Source of the DNA: Mycobacterium sp. 1164966.3
GTDB lineage: Bacteria > Actinomycetota > Actinomycetes > Mycobacteriales > Mycobacteriaceae
DNA length: 64,000 nt
Direction: 5' to 3'
Assembly (NCBI RefSeq): GCF_001665395.1
Contig: NZ_LZSG01000023.1
Coordinates: 42,519-106,518, forward strand
Both the position numbers and the translations under genes were made by a program. The notes beneath the pieces are model-generated. The model was not told where the DNA came from, did not search any database, and saw only the letters and a list, made by a program, of their open reading frames with translations. Of this stretch, positions 17,269-25,720 are shown piece after piece. Positions within the stretch are counted from its first letter, which is position 1, and every line of letters begins with the position of its first letter.

Positions 17269-17993
17269 GACTTCTGGCGGGGGCCGACGGGACCTCGCAG
17301 GAACTCATCGAAGACCGCGTCGTGCTCCGCGGCAAACGCCTCCTCGAATGTCGCACTGGGACTGCTGATCAGGTAGCGCTTTGTACACTCGAGCGCGGCC
17401 TGCGGCGCCTCGATGATGGTGCGTGCCATCGCAGAAGCATCATCGACTACCCGGGTGGGGTGGGTAATGCTGTTGACCAGGCCGATTCGTAGCGCCTCGT
17501 GCACGTCGATCCGCCGCCCGGTCAGGCACAGGTCGCGCGCAATACCCATCCCCACAATCCATTGCAGTGGGGTAAACAACGGCGGCGCACCGAACTTGAT
17601 CTCGGGGTGCCCGAATACCGCAGTGTCCGAGGCGATCCGGAAGTCGCACAGCACGCACAGGTCCATGCCGCCGGCCACCGCCGGGCCGTTGACAGCGGCC
17701 ACCAACGGCTTCGGGAACTGCCAGACGGCAAGGTGATAGCGATGTGAGCTGTCCTTGATTCGTGGCGCAAGATCGGCTCGCGCGAATTCGTCAAGGTCGA
17801 ACCCGGCGCAGAACGTCGATCCTGCACCGGTGAGAACGACTGCGCGAACCGTCGGATCCGTCGCCCAGCTATCGAGCTGTTCGGTGATCTCGTTACGAAG
17901 CTTGATAGAGAGCGCATTGCGTCGCTCTGGCCGGGTCAGGGTGAGTGTCGCGACACCGTCGTCGGCAACCTCTGTGGCAATATCGCGGTTCAT
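17265..17993 (-). CDS. Enoyl-CoA hydratase/isomerase family protein
   Basis: A 242-residue crotonase-fold protein. Oxyanion-hole segments GAGSTFCAGFDLDEF (about 56-70) and GPAVAGGMDLCVLCDF (about 103-118) are clear. The first catalytic Glu of classical hydratases (GGxxELA) is Asp111 here, while the second Glu is kept (GHPEIKFG, Glu131). It may therefore act as an isomerase or on an unusual acyl-CoA rather than as a standard crotonase. It shares a 4-bp overlap with the truncated amidohydrolase downstream. It is divergent from a cyclase fragment. Confidence 0.85.
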   Translation of the reverse strand: MNRDIATEVADDGVATLTLTRPERRNALSIKLRNEITEQLDSWATDPTVRAVVLTGAGSTFCAGFDLDEFARADLAPRIKDSSHRYHLAVWQFPKPLVAAVNGPAVAGGMDLCVLCDFRIASDTAVFGHPEIKFGAPPLFTPLQWIVGMGIARDLCLTGRRIDVHEALRIGLVNSITHPTRVVDDASAMARTIIEAPQAALECTKRYLISSPSATFEEAFAAEHDAVFDEFLRGPVGPRQKS

Positions 17994-18084
17994 CAGCTAA
18001 GGGTGAACCGTCCACACCGGCCGCGGCAACCGCGTTGCGACAAATTTCGAGGTGGGACCGCGTTTGCTGTGGCATTCTGCGTTA

Positions 18085-18354
18085 GTGTCCGCTGGTCGAA
18101 CTGGTCCGCCGTCGGGAATCGTGACGTTCTTGTTCACCGATGTGGAGGGTGCGACGCGTCGGTGGGAAGCAGACCCAGGCGGGATGCGGGCTGCGCTGGC
18201 TGACCACGATCAAACTCTGCGCCAGGCGATTGAGTCGCGGGAGGGTTGCTTGTTCAAGCACACCGGCGACGGTGTTTGTGCCGCGAACTACACATATCAA
18301 CAAATCAGCCAAGCCCGAGCAGAACTTGAGCGCGTTCGCGGCACTAGCTCCTAA
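18085..18354 (+). pseudogene. Class III adenylate cyclase-like fragment
   Basis: An 89-residue frame beginning VSAGRTGPPSGIVTFLFTD. It carries the start of the cyclase domain found in mycobacterial cyclase/LuxR regulators: the metal-binding Asp in FLFTDVEGATRRWE and the HTGDGVCAA segment. Homology ends abruptly after VCAA and about 24 unrelated residues follow to a stop. The rest of the cyclase domain, an ATPase and an HTH are missing, so this is a deletion remnant. Its end overlaps the convergent kinase gene by 4 bp. Confidence 0.65.
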
Positions 18355-20189
18355 TCTCCTGCGCGCGTGTAGATTTCATTGAAATCCACGCTCATCGCGC
18401 AATTCCCGGTCTGTTCGTGGTGGCCGTGACCGGTGAGCCGAGTGATGGGATTCTGCGGAGGTTGCGGCATCGGAAGCTGCGCAGAGGTTTTCACGTGGAG
18501 GTTGCGGCAGCCGGTGAACTCCTCAGGGTGCTGAATGTCGAGCACCCAGTTCCCGCCGCTGAATACCAGCGGTGTGTCGGCGGTCAGAGAGTGGAAATAG
18601 CTCATGCACCGCTCACCGGTGCGTAGACAGTCGGTGACGACCGCCTGGTTTTCCTGTTGTGGCGCAAGCCTGCTCGAGAAGGTCCGGGCAATGTGATAAC
18701 GACCGTGCAGCGCTTCGGCCGGCGACGCCACCCGCGGCGGTAGAGCGGACGGGTCGGGAAGGCTGTTGACGTCGACATCTCCGATGCGCGTGAACGTCAC
18801 GGAACGCTTTTGGTTGCAGGCATTGGCCGCGGCGCCGCGGTACTCGCCGGTGAGGTTGCCGTCAGCGCCAGGTTGTAGCGTGATCACTTCCCAGATTTCA
18901 GCGGCCATGCCGCGACACTGGTTCGGGTCGAGGGTTACGGCCACCCAGCGCCCGTCCACTTGGTCGAAGACCGAGGACGAAGCAAGGCTGGCTCCGCCGG
19001 TCAGCATCGACGCCGTCGCGACGCACCCGTTGGAGCGACACACCGACCGGACCGCGTAAGTCGCCGACATCGGACCCGAACCCGGGCCCGGCTTGCCGTC
19101 CAGCGTGCTTCCCTCGCCGAGTTGCGCCTGGTAAACGCCGGTAAAGGGGCCGTTGTTGACGGCGGTCGACGGAGTTGGCGGGGCGACGGCAGGCGCGCCG
19201 GTTGCACTCGGGTTGTGCTTGTGGGTGACCTTGACCGCCGCGAAAACACCGCCCGCGATCAGCAACGCGACGGCCCCCAATACGGCGATCAGCACACGAG
19301 CCCGCTTGCGAGAAGGCGCATCCGGGCGACCCACCGCGCCGCCGTCCGGTGTATTCAGGAACCGGCCCAGCTGGTCGGTGAACTCCTGACAGCTGCCAAA
19401 TCGACCGGACGGCTCTTTGGCCATGGCTGTGGCGAATACCGGGTCCAGCGCGGCCAAGTCGGGCCGGACCGCACCTATCGACGGCGGCGGAGCGCTGACA
19501 TGGCGGGTGATCACCACCGCGGGATTGGACTCGCCATAGGGCGGCTTGCCGGTCAGTAGCTGAAAAGCCGTGCACGCCAGCGCATATTGATCGGTGCGCC
19601 CATCAACCCGTTCGCCCTTCAGCTGCTCGGGCGCGGCGTAGGCGACTGTGCCTAAAGTCATGTTGGTCGCCGTCAGACCCGCCGCGTCATCCATGTGGCG
19701 CGCGATGCCGAAGTCAGCCAGGTAGACCCACCGCAGCTGTCCCTCAGCATCGGCCAATAAGATGTTGGCCGGCTTGACGTCACGATGCAGCAGCCCTCGA
19801 TTGTGTGCATAATCCAGCGCCGAACCAACGGCGGCGATGATCGGCACCACCTCGCCCTGCGGCATTCCGTTCGGACAGTGCTCACGCAGCAGCCGCGCCG
19901 CATCAGTACCGGGGACGTAATCCATGGAAATCCAGAACTGTCCGTCCTCTTCGCCGCGGTCATGAATTCGGACAATGTGCGGATGAGACAGCCCCGCCGC
20001 CAGCTCGGCCTCGCGCATGAACCGGGCCCGAAACTCCGGATCAACGGTCAGATCCGGCGGTAGCACCTTCAGCGCGTCCGCACGCCGCAACCGCGGATGC
20101 GAGGCCAGATACACCGCTCCCATCCCACCCGCACCCAATATCCGCAGGATCGTGTACCCGGCGAACACCTGACCAACCTCGAGTGGCAT
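18351..20189 (-). CDS. Receptor-like serine/threonine protein kinase (PknF/PknJ type), copy 1
   Basis: A 612-residue protein. The kinase domain is at about residues 12-275: glycine loop GAGGMG (19-24), Lys41, HRD 135-137, DFG 159-161 and APE. A transmembrane segment (about 299-319) is followed by a Cys-rich extracellular domain of about 290 residues (SVCRSNGCVATAS; DCLRTGERCMSYF). All catalytic motifs are intact. The ectodomain type matches what I recall from mycobacterial PknF/PknJ relatives and probably senses an envelope signal. The start is ATG 20189, where all three copies align; the frame extends upstream. The 46-bp gap from copy 2 suggests cotranscription. Confidence 0.88.
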   Translation of the reverse strand: MPLEVGQVFAGYTILRILGAGGMGAVYLASHPRLRRADALKVLPPDLTVDPEFRARFMREAELAAGLSHPHIVRIHDRGEEDGQFWISMDYVPGTDAARLLREHCPNGMPQGEVVPIIAAVGSALDYAHNRGLLHRDVKPANILLADAEGQLRWVYLADFGIARHMDDAAGLTATNMTLGTVAYAAPEQLKGERVDGRTDQYALACTAFQLLTGKPPYGESNPAVVITRHVSAPPPSIGAVRPDLAALDPVFATAMAKEPSGRFGSCQEFTDQLGRFLNTPDGGAVGRPDAPSRKRARVLIAVLGAVALLIAGGVFAAVKVTHKHNPSATGAPAVAPPTPSTAVNNGPFTGVYQAQLGEGSTLDGKPGPGSGPMSATYAVRSVCRSNGCVATASMLTGGASLASSSVFDQVDGRWVAVTLDPNQCRGMAAEIWEVITLQPGADGNLTGEYRGAAANACNQKRSVTFTRIGDVDVNSLPDPSALPPRVASPAEALHGRYHIARTFSSRLAPQQENQAVVTDCLRTGERCMSYFHSLTADTPLVFSGGNWVLDIQHPEEFTGCRNLHVKTSAQLPMPQPPQNPITRLTGHGHHEQTGNCAMSVDFNEIYTRAGD

Positions 20190-20235
20190 TGCCAAATCGT
20201 AGATCTTGTCATTTCCGGTCGCGGCCGAATTGGGG

Positions 20236-22104
20236 TTAATCGCCAGTGCGCGTGAACGTTTCGTTGAAGTCCGCTGTGGCGGCACAGGGCGCGCTTTGTT
20301 CGTGGTGGCCATGGCCGGTTAACCGGGCGATCGGATCTTGCGGTGGTTGCGGCAACGGATACTCTCCGGTGTCTTTCAGATGGGTGTTCATTCCGGACCC
20401 ACATTGGCCCAGTCCGTCGACGTCCCAGATCCACTTTCCGCCGCCGAATACCAGTGGTACGTCACTCGACTGCGCATGAAAGTAGCTCATGCACCGATCG
20501 CCGGTGCGGAGACATCTCGTCGTGACCGCATAGTTTTGCTGCGTTTGCGGGAGCCCGTTGGTGAAAGTTCGGGTGGATTGATAACGGCCGTGCAACGCTT
20601 CGGCGGGCGACACCACCCGGGGCGGTTGACCGGCCGGATCGGCAACCTTGTTGACGTCCACATCGCCGGTGCGGGTGAAGGTTACCGTTCGACTATTGGA
20701 ACAGACATTGCTGGACGTCGCGGTCAATGCACCGGTGAAAGTACCGGCGGAACGTGGTTGCAAGGTAAACACCAGGAAGAACTCGATAGTCGCGCCCTGA
20801 CATTGATCCGAGGCGAGAGCCACGCCCACCCAACTCCCCCCGATCTGGTCCAGCACCACCGTCGGCGTCCCGACGGGCGCGCCACCGATGCGGGCCGCCG
20901 TCGCCACGCAGCCGGTCGAACGACACACCGAGCGCACGTTGTAGGTGCTCGTGATCGCCGACGGCAGAACCGAATTCGGGACCGCGTCGACGCCATTGAT
21001 GAGCGGACCGAAGTCGGTCCGAAATGTGCCGGTGAACGGACCCTCGGTGACGGTCGGCTGCTGCTGTCGACGGTGAGAGTGCCTCTCGACGGCGAATACG
21101 CCGCCGGCGATCAGTAACGCGATGCCCAGTAAGACACCGATGAGGAGCCGCCGGCGACGCATCCGCGGCTTTCCGAGCGGAACGGACGGCAGAGCGGGCC
21201 CGGTGGCGGCGACCATCGGCCGGGTTTCGGGGAAGCTGACCGCGCGGCGGCCGGATGCGTAACCCGGACTCAACGACTGGCGCAATTCGTGCGTGAACTC
21301 CCCACAGCTTGCGAACCGGACCGACGGATTTTTAGCCATAGCCACGGCAAACACCCAGTCCAGCGCGGCCAGCTCGGGGCGCCGTGCACCGATTGACGCG
21401 GGCGGAGCGATGACTTGCTGAGTGACCACTACCGCCGGGTTGGAGTGCACGTACGGCGGCGCGCCGGTCAATAAGTGAAATACCGTGCAGGCCAGGGCAT
21501 ATTGATCGGCGCGGCCGTCGATCGCTTCGCCCTTCAGTTGCTCGGGCGCCGCGTAGGCAATCGTGCCCACCGTCGTGTTGGTCACCGTCAGCCCGGCCGC
21601 ATCGTCGATGCGCCGCGCGACGCCGAAATCGGCGAGAAATACCCGCCGCTCCTGTCCGTCGGAATCGGCCAGCAACACATTGGCCGGCTTGACGTCGCGA
21701 TGTAACAAGCCCCGCTGATGCGCATAATCCAGCGCCAGCCCGAGGGCGGTAACGATCGCCAGCGCCTGGTCGACGGGCATCCCATGCGGGTAGTGCTCGC
21801 GCAACAGCTCGCTCGCGTCGGTGCCGGCGACGTAATCCATCGCAATCCAGAAGTGGCCCTCGTCTTCACCACGGTCGTGGATCGACACGATATTCGGGTG
21901 GGTCAAACCGGCCGCCAAGTCGGCCTCGCGCAGAAACCTCGCCCGAAACTCCGGATCGGTAGTGAGATCCTCGGGCAATACCTTCAGCGCATCCTTGCGC
22001 GGCAGGCGCGGATGGGCCGCCAAATAGACCGTGCCCATGCCGCCGGTGCCCAGCACACCCTCGATGGTGTAGCCGGCGAACACCTGACCAACCTCAATCG
22101 GCAT
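20236..22104 (-). CDS. Receptor-like serine/threonine protein kinase (PknF/PknJ type), copy 2
   Basis: A 622-residue paralogue of its neighbours. The glycine loop GTGGMG (19-24), Lys41, HRD 135-137 and DFG 159-161 are intact. A membrane segment (LLIGVLLGIALLIAGGVFAV) and an ectodomain with the same Cys pattern (SVCRSTGCVATAA; RCLRTGDRCMSYF) follow. The intracellular halves of the copies are much more alike than the ectodomains, which suggests that sensing has diverged while signalling output is shared. The start is ATG 22104; the TTG two codons earlier is less likely. It sits 39 bp downstream of copy 3. Confidence 0.88.
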   Translation of the reverse strand: MPIEVGQVFAGYTIEGVLGTGGMGTVYLAAHPRLPRKDALKVLPEDLTTDPEFRARFLREADLAAGLTHPNIVSIHDRGEDEGHFWIAMDYVAGTDASELLREHYPHGMPVDQALAIVTALGLALDYAHQRGLLHRDVKPANVLLADSDGQERRVFLADFGVARRIDDAAGLTVTNTTVGTIAYAAPEQLKGEAIDGRADQYALACTVFHLLTGAPPYVHSNPAVVVTQQVIAPPASIGARRPELAALDWVFAVAMAKNPSVRFASCGEFTHELRQSLSPGYASGRRAVSFPETRPMVAATGPALPSVPLGKPRMRRRRLLIGVLLGIALLIAGGVFAVERHSHRRQQQPTVTEGPFTGTFRTDFGPLINGVDAVPNSVLPSAITSTYNVRSVCRSTGCVATAARIGGAPVGTPTVVLDQIGGSWVGVALASDQCQGATIEFFLVFTLQPRSAGTFTGALTATSSNVCSNSRTVTFTRTGDVDVNKVADPAGQPPRVVSPAEALHGRYQSTRTFTNGLPQTQQNYAVTTRCLRTGDRCMSYFHAQSSDVPLVFGGGKWIWDVDGLGQCGSGMNTHLKDTGEYPLPQPPQDPIARLTGHGHHEQSAPCAATADFNETFTRTGD

Positions 22105-22143
22105 GGCCAAATGGTACTTCTGCCGAGCGTGCGGGGGTTGGCG

Positions 22144-23985
22144 CTAATCGCCGGTGCGCGTCAATGTTTCGTCGAATTCCGAAGTCAGTGCGCATGGCGG
22201 GGTCTGAATGTGCTTGCCGTGCCCGGTGAGCAGCGTGATGGGGTTCTGCGGCGCCTGGGGCAGCGGGTACTGCGCGGTTCTAGTCATGTGCATCGGGGCG
22301 CCGCTGCGCGGGCAATTGCCCTCTACCGATGTGTCCAGAACCCATTTCCCGCCGCCGAACAGCAACGGTTCCACCTGTCCGGACGTCGCGTAGAAGTAGC
22401 TCATGCACCGATCGCCCGTGCGCAGGCACTCGGTACTGACCGAGAAGTCGATTTCTTGTTGTACGCCTTGCACTTTGAACGTTCTGCGCTGGTGGTAGCG
22501 CCCACGTAGCGCCTCGGCAGGTGACACGACCCGGGGCGGTAAGGCGGCCGGGTCAGGAAGCGTGTCGATGTCCACATCCGAAGTACGGGTGAACGTCACC
22601 GAATGCTTTCCGCCGCATTCGTTTCCGGAGAACACGCTGTAGTCGCCGGTGAAGCCGCCGCCCGGAGCCGGTTGCAGGTTGAACACGTCCCACACTTCGG
22701 CGGAGTTGTCGTCTCGGCAGGTATGGGTGCCCAGGTTCACCCCGATCCAACGGCCGCCGACCTCATCGAACACCGGATGCAACGCGTATGTCGTGTCGCC
22801 GTCGAGCCGCGACGCCGTCGCCACGCACCCGCTGGAGCGACACACCGAACGGACCGCGAACGTTTCGGTGGTCGGAAGCGCACCCGGGGCCGGGGCGCCG
22901 CTGACGAAAGCACCCTGGCCGAACTGGACCCGGTAGACGCCGGTGAAGGGACCGGTGTTGGGACGCCGGGCTTCGGCTGGCGCGTCGCTATGCGCAGCGA
23001 CCGCCGGATGCTGCTGCTCGGTGAGCTTGACGACGGCGAACACACCCCCACCGACGAGCAACGCAATTGCGGCCAGCACCCCCACCAGAAGGCCGCGACG
23101 CTTTCGCTTGGTGCCCGTCGGGGGTACGGCAGTGGCGTGCGGCGCATCAGTCAGGTATCGGCTTAGCTGGTCGGTGAATTCTCGGCAACTGCCGAAGCGG
23201 GCCGAAGGCTCTTTGGCCATCGCGGTGGCGAATACCGGGTCGAGCACGGCCAGCTCGGGCCGATGCGCACCGAGCGACGGCACCGGCGCACTGACGTGGC
23301 GGCTGATCACCACCGCGGGGTTTGAGTCGCCGTACGGCGGCACCCCGGTCAATAAGTGAAAGGCGGTACACGCCAACGCATATTGGTCCGCGCGACCGTC
23401 GACTGTCTCGCCGCGCAGCCGTTCGGGGGCGGTGTAGAACACCGTGCCCACCGTCGAATTGGTCGCCGTCAAGCCTTCGGCATCGTCCATGGATCGCGCG
23501 ATGCCGAAATCGGCCAGATACACTTGCCGGCCCTGTCCGTCGGGATCGGTCAATAAGATGTTGGCCGGCTTGACATCTCGGTGTAATAGGCCGCGACGAT
23601 GAGCGTAGTCCAGCGCCGAGCCCACCGCAGCGAGGATCGGCAACGCTTCACCCAAAGGCATCCCGCTCGGGTACCGCTCATGCAGTAGCCGCGCCGCATC
23701 TGTGCCGGCGACGTGATCCATGGAAATCCAGAACTGACCGTCGGTTTCGCCTCGGTCATGGATCCTCACGATGTGCGGATGCGACAGTCCGGCGGCCAAT
23801 TCGGCCTCACGCGCAAACCGTCGCCGAAACTCTGGATCGGTCGTCAGCTCCGCCGGCAACACCTTCAGCGCTTCCTCGCGCGGCAACCGCGGATGCGAAG
23901 CCAGATACACCGAGCCCGTCTCGCCCGCGCCGAGCACCCGCGAGATCGTGTAACCGGCGAACACTTGACCGACCTCAAGCGCCAT
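22144..23985 (-). CDS. Receptor-like serine/threonine protein kinase (PknF/PknJ type), copy 3
   Basis: A 613-residue protein, first in the three-kinase run. The glycine loop reads GAGETG (19-24) instead of the GMG form of the other copies, a mild departure. Lys41, HRD 135-137 and DFG are present. A membrane segment (LLVGVLAAIALLVGGGVFAV) and a Cys-rich ectodomain (SVCRSSGCVATAS; ECLRTGDRCMSYF) follow. A 409-bp region upstream (23986-24394), without a gene, should carry the operon promoter. Confidence 0.88.
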   Translation of the reverse strand: MALEVGQVFAGYTISRVLGAGETGSVYLASHPRLPREEALKVLPAELTTDPEFRRRFAREAELAAGLSHPHIVRIHDRGETDGQFWISMDHVAGTDAARLLHERYPSGMPLGEALPILAAVGSALDYAHRRGLLHRDVKPANILLTDPDGQGRQVYLADFGIARSMDDAEGLTATNSTVGTVFYTAPERLRGETVDGRADQYALACTAFHLLTGVPPYGDSNPAVVISRHVSAPVPSLGAHRPELAVLDPVFATAMAKEPSARFGSCREFTDQLSRYLTDAPHATAVPPTGTKRKRRGLLVGVLAAIALLVGGGVFAVVKLTEQQHPAVAAHSDAPAEARRPNTGPFTGVYRVQFGQGAFVSGAPAPGALPTTETFAVRSVCRSSGCVATASRLDGDTTYALHPVFDEVGGRWIGVNLGTHTCRDDNSAEVWDVFNLQPAPGGGFTGDYSVFSGNECGGKHSVTFTRTSDVDIDTLPDPAALPPRVVSPAEALRGRYHQRRTFKVQGVQQEIDFSVSTECLRTGDRCMSYFYATSGQVEPLLFGGGKWVLDTSVEGNCPRSGAPMHMTRTAQYPLPQAPQNPITLLTGHGKHIQTPPCALTSEFDETLTRTGD

Positions 23986-24330
23986 GGGCAAATGGTAAGG
24001 CGCTGCTCAGCCGGGCAGACGCAAATGCGGCGGACTCGGGTGCTCGAAGTGTTCATCACCAGTCCCACGGGTCACAAGATTTCCCCGGTGTGTCTTTTTG
24101 CCCGCCTCACCCCGACAACCGGGCCGTTTCATTGCGGCGGCCCGAGACAGCTGGAATGGTGCCCATAACCGGTTGGCCGACCGTTTCGCATCTCTTCTGT
24201 CCATTTATCAGCAACAACCTTTGCGCGCCAAGCGAATTGTCGCTGTGAGTCGGGCAACTAGATACATGCTCCCATCCGGGGACGGGAGTGGCAGTCGGGG
24301 CTGGTGTTACACCCAAAGCCACTTCCAACA
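23986..24330. other. Intergenic stretch without a recognised gene
   Basis: This 345-bp stretch upstream of kinase copy 3 holds no ORF that resembles a protein. It contains a short segment GGGCAGACGCAAATGCGGC near 24012 that is similar to the GCAGACGCA hairpin repeats at 2556 and 3504. It probably contains the promoter of the kinase operon, but no clear -35/-10 pair is visible. Confidence 0.4.
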
Positions 24331-24375
24331 GCCGAAAAGCTCCCCAAAACCGTTGGCGTCGGGAGCTTTTGCGGC
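24331..24375 (-). terminator. Hairpin terminator of the CoA-transferase gene
   Basis: Exact 10-bp arms AAAAGCTCCC (24335-24344) and GGGAGCTTTT (24361-24370) are extended by GCCG/GCGGC outside. The hairpin begins 19 bp past the stop of the minus-strand CoA-transferase gene. The T-rich lower stem fits an intrinsic terminator. Confidence 0.7.
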
Positions 24376-24394
24376 TGCTCGAGCAGAGCAAGGA

Positions 24395-25609
24395 CTACAG
24401 GATGGCACCCTGCTCTTTGTACTGCTCGATCTTGTCCCACTCGACGCCAGCCTCGAGCAGCACCTCCTCGGTGTGCTGACCATGTTCGGGCGCTCCCGTG
24501 GGCTTCACCTGCTGCTCGTCGAACTGCACCGGGTTGGTGGGCAGGATGTAGGGCGCCCCGTTCATCGCGTTCACCTCAGGAATGTAGCCGTTGGCCACAA
24601 CCATTGGATCGTGCCGTAGTTCGCTCGGCTTCTGCAGCACGCTCCATGCGCCCGACAGCGGCGCCAAAATCTCGCGCCATTCGTTGACGGTGTGCGCGGC
24701 GAACTCCGCGTCGAGGATATCGATGAACTCGCCTCGATTCTCGTAGCGCGAATGAGGGTCGGCAAACCGCGTGTCCTCCAAGAGATCCGACCGGCCGATC
24801 ACGGAAAGGAACTCGGGCAGGTACTTCTCGCCCTGCAGCATCATCAATGTGATGTAGCGGCCTTCCTTGGTCTTATAGGTGCCAACCAGCGGATTGGGCA
24901 TGTCGCGGTGGGTGAAGTTCGGCATCGGGTCGCCGCCGTACAGCATGGCCGCGGTGACCTGCGGACTCATCGCCCACGACGCGAGGCCGAGCAGGGACAC
25001 GTCGACCACCGATGTCTCCCCCGTCGCCTTGCGCTTATAAAGCGCGGCCGCCACGCCGCCGGCGATCGTCAAGCCGCCCAGTAGATCGCCGAATGCCGGT
25101 GTCTGCATGACCGGTTCGGGGAAGTCACGGGTGAACGCGTCGCTGATGCCGCCGCGGGAGAAGAACGAGACCCCGTCATAACCGGCCTTGTCCGCGTCGG
25201 GGCCCTTGGGGCCGTAGCCGGATCCGCGGACGTAAATGATGTCGGGGTTGACGGCGCGAATGTCGTCGAGCTCGATCCCGAACCGCTTGCGCCTGCTGGG
25301 CAGATAACTGGTCAGGAACACGTCGCAGGTCTTGGCGAGCTCGTGCACTACCTCTTGCCCGCCTGGCGTTGTCATGTCGATACCGATCGACTTCTTGCCA
25401 CGGTTGGGCATCTCGATCATGTAGTTGACACCGTCCGGGCCGCCGGGGACCAGACCCATCGTGACCAGGCCGCGCTGTGGATCGCCGCCCACGCGTGGCT
25501 CGATCTTGATCACCTCGGCACCCCATTCGGCCAGCACCGCCCCGGCCGCGGGCACAAACGTCCACACGGCAGCTTCCAAGACCCGGATACCTTCGAGTGG
25601 TTTCGCCAT
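24395..25609 (-). CDS. CaiB/BaiF (family III) CoA-transferase
   Basis: A 404-residue protein with the full family III fold: start MAKPLEGIRVLEAAVW; PNRGKKSIGIDM; GSGYGPKGP. The catalytic Asp lies in the AFGDLLGG motif (Asp175), equivalent to Asp169 of formyl-CoA transferase. It should move CoA between carboxylic acids through an aspartyl-CoA thioester. The donor and acceptor are unknown. The ATG at 25609 is chosen because homology begins there; the frame runs further upstream. It lies between pknE and the triple kinases, on the same strand, with its own terminator. Confidence 0.85.
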   Translation of the reverse strand: MAKPLEGIRVLEAAVWTFVPAAGAVLAEWGAEVIKIEPRVGGDPQRGLVTMGLVPGGPDGVNYMIEMPNRGKKSIGIDMTTPGGQEVVHELAKTCDVFLTSYLPSRRKRFGIELDDIRAVNPDIIYVRGSGYGPKGPDADKAGYDGVSFFSRGGISDAFTRDFPEPVMQTPAFGDLLGGLTIAGGVAAALYKRKATGETSVVDVSLLGLASWAMSPQVTAAMLYGGDPMPNFTHRDMPNPLVGTYKTKEGRYITLMMLQGEKYLPEFLSVIGRSDLLEDTRFADPHSRYENRGEFIDILDAEFAAHTVNEWREILAPLSGAWSVLQKPSELRHDPMVVANGYIPEVNAMNGAPYILPTNPVQFDEQQVKPTGAPEHGQHTEEVLLEAGVEWDKIEQYKEQGAIL

Positions 25610-25720
25610 TGAATACCCTTCGTTTTTGTCGGATGCGCTTTCCTCGTCGAGTATTACCTGACCCTTTTCGACCGCTTGCGTTGCCTGGCGCATCCAGACC
25701 GCGCGCAGGGCGACGTGCTG

